Assembly: GCF_000832125.1 (NCBI RefSeq)
Contig: NZ_JPRK01000012.1
Coordinates: 1 to 64,000, forward strand
Origin: Flavobacterium hibernum
GTDB lineage: Bacteria; Bacteroidota; Bacteroidia; Flavobacteriales; Flavobacteriaceae
Length of the DNA stretch: 64,000 bases
Reading direction: 5' to 3'
The position numbers were made by a program, and so were the translations under genes. The notes beneath the pieces are model-generated. The model worked only from the letters and a program-made list of their open reading frames with translations, searched no databases and was not told the DNA's origin. Shown here piece after piece: positions 55,639 through 62,139 of the stretch. Every line of letters starts with the position of its first letter. Positions within the stretch are counted from its first letter, which is position 1.

Positions 55639-55731
55639 GAGAATGTATTTTAAACAAAAATATAATTTATTTGTTGAAAGTAAAAACGAATGCAATAAAG
55701 ATTTAGCGATTTAATAATTAAAAATCAATAT

Positions 55732-55760
55732 TTGATTTACTGTTTTGTTTCTTATTTTTG
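55732..55760 (+). promoter_or_regulatory. Promoter of pcm
   Basis: TTG (55732-55734), 18 bases, then TATTTTTG (55753-55760): a full consensus match. The leader to the TTG start codon would be about 15 bases. Confidence 0.75.
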
Positions 55761-55781
55761 CCGAAATAAAACCTACTCATT

Positions 55782-56423
55782 TTGAAAGATACTGCCAAAC
55801 ATCAAGGACTTCGTAATCAATTAGTAAGCACTTTAGAACAAAAAGGAATTACTGATAGAGCGGTCTTGGATGCGATAAAAAAAATCCCAAGACACCTTTT
55901 TTTGAATTCAAGTTTTGAAGATTATGCTTATCAGGATAAGGCTTTTCCTATAGGCGCTGGTCAAACCATCTCACAGCCGTACACCGTTGCATTTCAATCG
56001 CAATTATTAGAAGTTAAAAAAGAACATAAAATTCTTGAAATTGGTACCGGTTCTGGGTATCAAACTGCTGTTTTATGCATGTTGGGCGCTAAAGTCTTTA
56101 GTGTGGAAAGACAAAATGAATTGTTTAAAACAACTTCAAATTTGTTTCCAAAATTAAATATCCGACCTAAACATCTCTCTTTTGGTGATGGTTATAAAGG
56201 GTTACCAAGTTACGCACCGTTTGATAGTATTATTGTAACGGCAGGCGCGCCATTTATTCCGCAGCCTTTAATGGCTCAGTTAAAAATAGGAGGAAGGCTT
56301 GTTATTCCACTTGGTGAAGATGTACAGATTATGACATTATTGATTCGTAAAAACGAAACACAATTCGAGAAACATGAGTTTGGAGAATTTAGATTTGTTC
56401 CGTTATTAGAAGATAAAAATTAA
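55782..56423 (+). CDS. pcm: Protein-L-isoaspartate O-methyltransferase
   Basis: Pcm methylates isoaspartyl residues in aged proteins using SAM. The 213-residue enzyme has IPRHLFLNSSFEDYAYQDKAFPIGAGQTISQPY (the substrate loop), LEIGTGSGYQTAVLCML (SAM motif I), and later 'DSIIVTAGAPFIP'. It starts at TTG 55782, since an in-frame TAA sits five codons before and no ATG precedes the conserved region. A bidirectional terminator separates it from the convergent HTH-Fic gene. Confidence 0.94.
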   Translation: MKDTAKHQGLRNQLVSTLEQKGITDRAVLDAIKKIPRHLFLNSSFEDYAYQDKAFPIGAGQTISQPYTVAFQSQLLEVKKEHKILEIGTGSGYQTAVLCMLGAKVFSVERQNELFKTTSNLFPKLNIRPKHLSFGDGYKGLPSYAPFDSIIVTAGAPFIPQPLMAQLKIGGRLVIPLGEDVQIMTLLIRKNETQFEKHEFGEFRFVPLLEDKN

Positions 56424-56425
56424 TA

Positions 56426-56452
56426 AAAAAGCCCATTTAGTTGGGCTTTTTT
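56426..56452. terminator. Bidirectional terminator between pcm and the HTH-Fic gene
   Basis: AAAAAGCCCA and TGGGCTTTTTT pair around TTTAGT. Both strands have a T-run after the stem. It overlaps the last codon of the convergent HTH-Fic gene. Confidence 0.88.
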
Positions 56453-57458
56453 ATTTTGAAACCAGTTCGATTGCCCGAATTAAATTTTCCTTTTCTATTC
56501 GAAGTATATAATTTATAAAAAAGGATTTGTCGTTTTTATTCTGGCATTCTTCAAGAACTTCCAGATATTCATTTATGTCGCTTTCGTTTCCTTGAATTGT
56601 AGCGAAAACGTAACTGTTTTGAAGTAAAATCCAATTCATTAATAGATTAGCAATTTGCACGTTTCCGTTTTCAAATGGGCTAATTGTCATGATTTTTAAA
56701 TGTGCTTCTGATGCTAAAAGTATTGGATGTAAATTGTTTTTATTGGCTTCATACCAGTTAAAAAACAAATTCATTTCGCGAATAATCAAAGGGTCATTTT
56801 TATATTTTCCTGAATTTTCGGGTTTTATTCCTCTAAGTATTAAAGTATGAATCAATAAGAATTCTTTTTCTGTAACTGGTACTTTTTTCTGATTTAAGTC
56901 TTTAATGTAACCAATTGCTTCCTGAAGATTTACGGCTTCAAGATGTTCGTGCATACTTTTTCCAGAAATTGTTAATCCTTCATTAATTACTGATTTTGTT
57001 TCTTGAAATGTTAAAGAGTTTCCGTTTAAACGGTTGCTTTCTGAAATGAATTCCAGTTCTAAAATTTTTGATATTCGATGCAAATCAAAATGTTGAAAGG
57101 ATATTATTTGTTTTTTTAACGTTTCGATTTCATCCAAAATAACTTGCAGGCTCGATAGAACAGCCGAATTTATTATTTTTTTGTTATTCTGTATTTCCTG
57201 TTCAACTAAAAGTAAAGCTTTCAATGCAAATTCTTCTTCGCCAATTTCGTACATGATTTTTTCTTTTAACCATGCAATCATTATGGTTTCGAAGTCTATT
57301 TCTAAAAGCTGGGAAAGTCTAGAAATTTGATCTTTTGTTGGTCTTCTGGTTCCAGATTCAAACTTGCTGATTAATGCCTGATCGATACTTAGAATTTGTG
57401 CTACTTCTCGGGTTTTTAGACCTTTTTGTTCTCGGGCGTTTTTAAGAAGTGATTTCAT
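56451..57458 (-). CDS. HTH protein with a degenerate Fic domain
   Basis: The 335-residue protein joins an N-terminal XRE-type helix-turn-helix (residues 1-60, LKTREVAQILSIDQALISKFESG) to a Fic-fold domain (about 115-330). Fic enzymes AMPylate proteins through HPFxxGNGRxxR and are blocked by a Glu in (S/T)xxxE(G/N). Here the active motif reads SPFENGNVQIAN (260-271): catalytic His is Ser260, and the phosphate-binding Gly-Arg is Val267-Gln268. The inhibitory motif reads SNRLNGN (141-147), with Asn145 in place of Glu. The fold is recognisable, but AMPylation looks impossible. It may bind a nucleotide or protein as a sensor for the HTH. A palindrome lies on its promoter region. Confidence 0.82.
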   Translation of the reverse strand: MKSLLKNAREQKGLKTREVAQILSIDQALISKFESGTRRPTKDQISRLSQLLEIDFETIMIAWLKEKIMYEIGEEEFALKALLLVEQEIQNNKKIINSAVLSSLQVILDEIETLKKQIISFQHFDLHRISKILELEFISESNRLNGNSLTFQETKSVINEGLTISGKSMHEHLEAVNLQEAIGYIKDLNQKKVPVTEKEFLLIHTLILRGIKPENSGKYKNDPLIIREMNLFFNWYEANKNNLHPILLASEAHLKIMTISPFENGNVQIANLLMNWILLQNSYVFATIQGNESDINEYLEVLEECQNKNDKSFFINYILRIEKENLIRAIELVSK

Positions 57459-57482
57459 TTAGGTAATTGTTCCGTATTGTCT

Positions 57483-57497
57483 TGACTAAATTAGTCA
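57483..57497. promoter_or_regulatory. Palindromic operator candidate upstream of the HTH-Fic gene
   Basis: TGACTAA-A-TTAGTCA is a perfect 7-bp inverted repeat around one base. On the minus strand it contains TAATTTAG, a seven-of-eight match to the -7 consensus. It lies 24 bases before the HTH-Fic ATG, where an autoregulatory site would be expected. Confidence 0.5.
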
Positions 57498-57511
57498 TAA
57501 TATTATCGAAG

Positions 57512-57545
57512 AAAAAAGCAATATCAATGAGATATTGCTTTTTCT
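57512..57545. terminator. Terminator of the DUF4136 lipoprotein gene
   Basis: AAAAAGCAATATC and GATATTGCTTTTT form a 13-bp stem around AATGA; T-runs follow on both strands. It is 16 bases beyond the lipoprotein stop on the minus strand. Confidence 0.88.
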
Positions 57546-57560
57546 AAATTTTTTATTTTT

Positions 57561-58202
57561 TTATTTTGGAGGAAGAGAACCGTCTTTTCTCATTTCTTTA
57601 ATTACAGCTTCCATAATTGCATCTACAGTTGAGCCTAAATCATTAACATATTCAGATTTTGTAGTTCCTGTCCAAATTAATTTATTTTCTTTTAATGAAA
57701 AGATATTGGTTTCTACCATATAAGAAGTTGTTTCTTGGTAATATCCCGGATCGTAAAAGTATGGAGAATACATTCCGTACCAATTTCCAAAACCATAACC
57801 GTACATTCCTGCATACAAGCCATCAAATCCACCATAGTACATTCCGGTGTAAGTTCCGGGAACATAGTTTGTTTCTTTTTCTTTACTTACTAATCGCAGT
57901 GTAATTACTCCATCAAAATTCTCATCTTGCAATATTTTTAATTTTTGCTCCTGAGTAAGTTGTTTTGTAGTTTCATTTAAATATTGGTACGAAGTTTTAA
58001 AAATAGGATTACTGGCAGCAATTCTATTTTCGGCAGTTCTTCTGGACGCTTCATCTTTTACCAAAGCAACAACCAAAACTTTCTTGAAGTGTTCCTGAGC
58101 GACCGTTATATTAGGATCTCTCCAGCTATTTACAATAGAAGTGTTACTGCCACAACCTGAAAGTGCTAGAACGGCGATAAATAAAATTAAGTACTTTTTC
58201 AT
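57561..58202 (-). CDS. DUF4136-like lipoprotein with Gly/Tyr-rich insert
   Basis: The 213-residue protein has a lipobox (LALSGC, Cys17). It shows DUF4136 text such as 'SIVNSWRDPNITV', KKVLVVALVKDEASRRTAEN and 'LIWTGTTKSEYVNDLGS'. Residues 116-156 are an insert very rich in Gly, Tyr and Met. DUF4136 proteins are outer-membrane lipoproteins of unknown function. The ATG is preceded by about 85 AT-rich bases. Confidence 0.78.
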   Translation of the reverse strand: MKKYLILFIAVLALSGCGSNTSIVNSWRDPNITVAQEHFKKVLVVALVKDEASRRTAENRIAASNPIFKTSYQYLNETTKQLTQEQKLKILQDENFDGVITLRLVSKEKETNYVPGTYTGMYYGGFDGLYAGMYGYGFGNWYGMYSPYFYDPGYYQETTSYMVETNIFSLKENKLIWTGTTKSEYVNDLGSTVDAIMEAVIKEMRKDGSLPPK

Positions 58203-58289
58203 ATTTTAAAGTTAAATTATTTGTAGTAAAAATAACAATAAAAGTTTAATAAATACTTCTTTAGTAGAAAATTAGAAAGATATAATTTT

Positions 58290-58745
58290 TTAGTTATAAG
58301 CTTTTTTAATTCGATCTAAATCACGTTTAGTATCCTGTTCTTTTAAAGATTCGCGTTTATCGTAGTTTTTCTTTCCTTTACAAAGACCGATTTGAAGCTT
58401 TGCAAGACCTTTTTCGTTGGTAAATAATTTTAAAGGAACAATTGTAAGTCCTTTTGCCTGAACACTTTTATGAAGTGATTTTAATTCCTTTTTGTTTAAA
58501 AGTAATTTTCTTTCACTTCTGGATTTATGATTAAACTGATTCCCAAAGGCATACTCCTCGATATAAGTATTTATAGCAAAAAGTTCAAGGTTATTAAATT
58601 CACAAAAACTCTCCGTAATATTAGCTTTTCCTAATCGTATTGATTTGATTTCGGTTCCTGTTAATACAATTCCAGCAGTGTAAGTGTCGATTATCTCATA
58701 ATCAAATCGAGCTCTTTTATTAAGTATATTGACTGTTTTTAACAT
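58290..58745 (-). CDS. smpB: SsrA-binding protein SmpB
   Basis: SmpB brings tmRNA to stalled ribosomes. In 151 residues it shows [49 protein letters not shown], and the basic C-terminal tail ([19 protein letters not shown]). The ATG 58745 is chosen: the longer in-frame frame starts upstream of the TACATTTG promoter box at 58751-58758. A second rescue-type factor, prfH, is at 47 kb. tmRNA itself is not in this window. Confidence 0.95.
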   Translation of the reverse strand: MLKTVNILNKRARFDYEIIDTYTAGIVLTGTEIKSIRLGKANITESFCEFNNLELFAINTYIEEYAFGNQFNHKSRSERKLLLNKKELKSLHKSVQAKGLTIVPLKLFTNEKGLAKLQIGLCKGKKNYDKRESLKEQDTKRDLDRIKKAYN

Positions 58746-58750
58746 AGGTG

Positions 58751-58784
58751 CAAATGTAAACAAAATTGAAAAACTTTGACGCAA
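58751..58784 (-). promoter_or_regulatory. Promoter of smpB (near-leaderless)
   Basis: On the minus strand TTG (58782-58784), 23 bases, then TACATTTG (58751-58758). The -7 box ends 5 bases before the ATG at 58745. Confidence 0.55.
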
Positions 58785-58885
58785 TCAAAGATAATTAAAG
58801 ATTTATTTTAATCTATGATTTTAATCATTTTTGCACATAAACCTTACCACTAAGTTTGTTAAATAATTCAAAACAAATTTAAGTA

Positions 58886-59524
58886 ATGAGAAAAATTTTA
58901 ACATTAGTAAGTATTGCATTAATTGGTTTAACTGCAAAAGCTCAAGATTCAAATCAAGGATTAAAAGGTGCTTGGTTTGCAACATCACAATTTGGTTATC
59001 AACAAACAAAAACAGGAGATGTAAAAAACACAAGTTTATCTGTTTTGCCAATTGTTGGAACATTTGTAACACCATCGGTTGCTGTGGGTGCCGGTATTGG
59101 TTATATTAATATTAAAGCCGATTCGAAAGCAGGAACTGCAGCAAACACAGATTTAATTGTTATTCAGCCATTGGCAAGAAAATATTGGAATGTGGCTGGT
59201 TCTTTGTATTTCTTTGGTCAGTTAGCATTACCTGTTATTACTGGAAAAGAGAAAGAAAGTGAATTAAAAGTTAGTCAGGTGGGCTTGTCTCTATCAGGGG
59301 GATTTGATTATTTTGTTACTAAGAATTTCTCAGTAGAGTTTTCTTATGACTTAGCTAATTTTACTTCTACTACATTGGATCCTAAAAATGGAGAAAAAAC
59401 TACTGTAACTAATTTTGGATTAGCACATGTAGCAAATATTGAATCGTTTTATAATGGAGCTTTAGGCGGAAGTAATCCAAATTTAACATCACCACTTTCT
59501 GTTGGATTTAAATTCATATTCTAA
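58886..59524 (+). CDS. Outer-membrane beta-barrel protein
   Basis: The 212-residue product has a signal peptide (1-20, ending LTAKAQ), alternating hydrophobic strands ('FATSQFGYQQTKTGDVKN', 'VGAGIGYINIKAD'), and a C-terminal aromatic signature (SVGFKFIF) as in OMP barrels. No family motif beyond this could be named. It is probably an 8- to 10-strand barrel of unknown function. A terminator follows at 59571. Confidence 0.75.
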   Translation: MRKILTLVSIALIGLTAKAQDSNQGLKGAWFATSQFGYQQTKTGDVKNTSLSVLPIVGTFVTPSVAVGAGIGYINIKADSKAGTAANTDLIVIQPLARKYWNVAGSLYFFGQLALPVITGKEKESELKVSQVGLSLSGGFDYFVTKNFSVEFSYDLANFTSTTLDPKNGEKTTVTNFGLAHVANIESFYNGALGGSNPNLTSPLSVGFKFIF

Positions 59525-59569
59525 TTTAGTCAGGTGAATTAGATTTCATTTTACTAATTTTGTAAAAAA

Positions 59570-59606
59570 GAAAGACCGTACTTTCAAAAAAGTACGGTCT
59601 TTTTAA
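59570..59606 (+). terminator. Terminator of the beta-barrel gene
   Basis: AAAGACCGTACTT (59571-59583) pairs with AAGTACGGTCTTT (59590-59602) around TCAAAA, followed by Ts. It is 46 bases after the stop. Confidence 0.92.
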
Positions 59607-59625
59607 TATTTATAAAAAAAATAAA

Positions 59626-59853
59626 ATGCAAAATCAATCAAAAGACCCTTTACACGGTCTTACACTTCAAAAAATAGTAGAGGCATTAGTAGATCATTAT
59701 GGTTTTGATACTTTGGCAGTATTAATTCCTGTAAAATGTTTTACTTCAAACCCAAGTGTGAAATCTAGTTTAACGTTTTTAAGAAAAACGGATTGGGCGC
59801 GCAAAAAGGTTGAAGATTTATATGTAAAATCGCTACCTAAATTTGCAAAATAA
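59626..59853 (+). CDS. VF530-family small DNA-binding protein (DUF2132)
   Basis: The 75-residue protein matches VF530 from Vibrio fischeri nearly throughout: DPLHGLTLQKIVEALVDHYG, LAVLIPVKCFTSNPSVKSSL, and TFLRKTDWARKKVEDLY. The fold is a helical bundle thought to bind DNA; function is unproved. Its stop is directly next to the stop of the convergent DUF3575-like gene. Confidence 0.9.
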   Translation: MQNQSKDPLHGLTLQKIVEALVDHYGFDTLAVLIPVKCFTSNPSVKSSLTFLRKTDWARKKVEDLYVKSLPKFAK

Positions 59854-60408
59854 TTACAGTTTATAAGAAATCATGACGCCACCTCGGTACGGAAGCCATT
59901 CACCGCTTTTGTTCCAGTTAGGTGCTTTTTCATATCTTCCTGGTGTTCCATCATTATAGTAGCCATGATAGAATCCTTGATGCCATCCACCTCCAGCAAA
60001 AACATCTAATAAGAATTTATCATTCAATTTTATATTGTATCCAACTGTAACACCTAAACGGTAACCAAAACCATGTTCGTACTGATTTGTACCCCAATAA
60101 TTCCATTTTTGTATTTTGTAAACGTCAGGTCCGGCATTACCTCCAACATAAAATCCATTATATTTTTCTTTAAAATGGTAACGCACTTCAGGAGTTAAAG
60201 TATAAAATTCCATAGGGTTATGACCGTCAAAAGACTGCCAAAAAGATGCCATTACATCTACGCTAAAAGTAAGTTTTTCACCAATGCTCGTTTCGATACC
60301 TACATTTGGTATTGCAAGTAATGCTGTTGCTGCATTAAATTTAACGAAAGTCTGACTTTGAGATTGAATCGAAAAGAAAAGAACTGTAATTATAAAAATC
60401 TTTTTCAT
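59854..60408 (-). CDS. Outer-membrane barrel protein (DUF3575-like)
   Basis: The 184-residue product has a signal peptide (1-18). A barrel domain follows with FNAATALLAIPNVGIETSIGEKLTFSVDVMASFW, YTLTPEVRYHFKEKYNGFYVGGNAG, 'GFGYRLGVTVGYNIKL' and the C-terminal strand GGVMISYKL. This resembles DUF3575. Function is unknown. A CAAATATA (TATATTTG on the minus strand) at 60460-60467 is a likely -7 box. Its stop codon directly abuts that of the VF530 gene. Confidence 0.7.
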   Translation of the reverse strand: MKKIFIITVLFFSIQSQSQTFVKFNAATALLAIPNVGIETSIGEKLTFSVDVMASFWQSFDGHNPMEFYTLTPEVRYHFKEKYNGFYVGGNAGPDVYKIQKWNYWGTNQYEHGFGYRLGVTVGYNIKLNDKFLLDVFAGGGWHQGFYHGYYNDGTPGRYEKAPNWNKSGEWLPYRGGVMISYKL

Positions 60409-60544
60409 GAATAGGGGTTTCGTGGTATTAGAATAAAGTTGTAGTACTTAATTCGCGTGCAAATATAACGTAAACCAGTAATTACTATTGTTTAATAACT
60501 TTATTTTAACAAGAAGTATTTTTTGAGATTGATGTTTGTTTTGG

Positions 60545-61093
60545 TTATTTGTTTAATAATGAGTAAACTACATTGTCAAGGAAGCGTCCTTCATAAAATT
60601 CAGATTCTTTAAAATGTGCTTCTTTAACAAAACCACATTTTTGTAGTACTTTTTCTGATGCAAAATTTTCAGGATCAATTACTGCTTCAATTGAGTGAAG
60701 TTTTAAATCATTAAAACCATAAGTAATCAAACGATTTACAGCTTCTGGAACGATTCCTTTTCCGTGAAATTCGGGTAATAATATATATCCGATCTCAGCA
60801 CGATAATTTTGAGGCTGCATTCTATAAAAGCCTATTATACCAAGTAACTTTGGATTGTCTTTTAGCGAAATCCCCCAATTGATTCCAATATTTGTGACTA
60901 TTTTGTCTTCAATCATTGCAATGTGTTCCAATGCATCATCGGAGTTTTTTACTAATGGACGAGGTATATACTTCATTGTTTCCGGATTCGAACGTAGTTC
61001 AAAAACTTCATTTACATCATCGTTTGTTATTCTTCTTAAAACCAAACGATCTGTTTCTATAGTTGGGAATGGAGTGAAATTAAATTCTAGCAT
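60545..61093 (-). CDS. RimJ/RimL-type GNAT N-acetyltransferase
   Basis: The 182-residue protein has the RimJ-like opening FPTIETDRLVLRRITNDDVNEVFELRSNPE, the acetyl-CoA loop YILLPEFHGKGIVPEAVNRLITYGF, and the closing NFASEKVLQKCGFVKE. Members acetylate protein N-termini, ribosomal proteins or small molecules. Its ATG is 9 bases after the stop of the aldose-epimerase gene, so the pair shares a transcript. Confidence 0.9.
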   Translation of the reverse strand: MLEFNFTPFPTIETDRLVLRRITNDDVNEVFELRSNPETMKYIPRPLVKNSDDALEHIAMIEDKIVTNIGINWGISLKDNPKLLGIIGFYRMQPQNYRAEIGYILLPEFHGKGIVPEAVNRLITYGFNDLKLHSIEAVIDPENFASEKVLQKCGFVKEAHFKESEFYEGRFLDNVVYSLLNK

Positions 61094-61102
61094 TTTCTTG
61101 AA

Positions 61103-61954
61103 TTATAATATTTTGATACTAAATTTAGAGTTGAAGATTTGATTTGAATTTAAAACAAGAATACCTTCTTTTTCAAATAAATCGCCTGAGTTTTCGGCTG
61201 TGTCGGAGTAGCCTAGCCAAGGTTCAATACAAATAAACGGAGCCTGATCTTTTGTCCAAAGTCCAAGACTCGGAAAATCTTCAAAATCAACTTTAATATA
61301 AGGTTTAGAATTCTCCAGAATTGTTAATGATTTTGATTCTAGTGTTTTAAAAATCAAAGCGTCATTTTCGAACAATTTATAGTTTAAAGGAACTTTATTA
61401 TCAGTGGATTCTAAAACTTTGGTATTATTGGAAATTAGATCATTTTCTAAAAGATAATACTTTAGTGTTTCTTTTTTTTCAAATTCAAAAGCATAGTTTT
61501 CAAAATTTTCATGTAAAGCAATTGCCGGATGAGCTCCAATTGAAAAAGGCATTTTGTCTGAACTTTTATTGATGACTTTATATTGAATATCTAATGCCGA
61601 TTCGTTTAAAGTATAAATAAGTTGTAATTCAAATTCAAAAGGATATTTTTTTAAAGTTTCTTCATTAGATTGCAATGAGAAAGTCGCGCTATTTTCAGTT
61701 TTGTCAATTAATTGAAATTCCATATCACGAGCAAAACCATGTCTTGGTAATTGGTATTCTTTTCCATTAACCGTATAAGTATTGTTCTTTAAAGTTCCAA
61801 CAATCGGAAAAAGAATAGGAGAGTGTTTCCCCCAAAAATCAGGATTGCCTTCCCAAATGTATTCCTTATTTTGATTGTCTTTTAATGAAGTTAACTCGGC
61901 TCCAGAATGTTTTATAGTTGCTTTTAGCGTTGAATTTGAAATAGTTGTGTTCAA
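61103..61954 (-). CDS. Aldose 1-epimerase-family protein
   Basis: The 283-residue protein has the mutarotase beta-sandwich. It carries LKATIKHSGAELTSLKD, WGKHSPILFPIVGTLKNN, the conserved His in PRHGFAR, and FSIGAHPAIALH with its His-Pro pair. FICIEPWLGYSD carries the catalytic-type Glu. Family members interconvert alpha and beta anomers of hexoses or their 6-phosphates (YeaD-like). No ATG lies near the conserved start. The TTG at 61954-61952 gives a family-like N-terminus; the longer frame adds 41 poorly conserved residues. Confidence 0.85.
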   Translation of the reverse strand: MNTTISNSTLKATIKHSGAELTSLKDNQNKEYIWEGNPDFWGKHSPILFPIVGTLKNNTYTVNGKEYQLPRHGFARDMEFQLIDKTENSATFSLQSNEETLKKYPFEFELQLIYTLNESALDIQYKVINKSSDKMPFSIGAHPAIALHENFENYAFEFEKKETLKYYLLENDLISNNTKVLESTDNKVPLNYKLFENDALIFKTLESKSLTILENSKPYIKVDFEDFPSLGLWTKDQAPFICIEPWLGYSDTAENSGDLFEKEGILVLNSNQIFNSKFSIKIL

Positions 61955-62059
61955 AATATTAATATTGAAAAGGATTAGTTTTATACTGATGTAAATATAT
62001 TTTATAAATTTTAGTTTTTTAGGAAAATAGCTTAAAATATTTTTTTGATAAAATTTTGC

Positions 62060-62067
62060 TAAATTTG
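62060..62067 (+). promoter_or_regulatory. -7 box upstream of the M1 aminopeptidase gene
   Basis: TAAATTTG is an exact TAnnTTTG match, 72 bases before the ATG at 62140. No TTG at the right spacing is seen; the nearest TTG upstream is only 12 bases away. Confidence 0.35.
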
Positions 62068-62139
62068 AATTTATCATTCAAGTTTTCTCTGTAAATAGCT
62101 TTTTTTTTCATTAATTTGCTACATAAACAGCTAAAAAAT

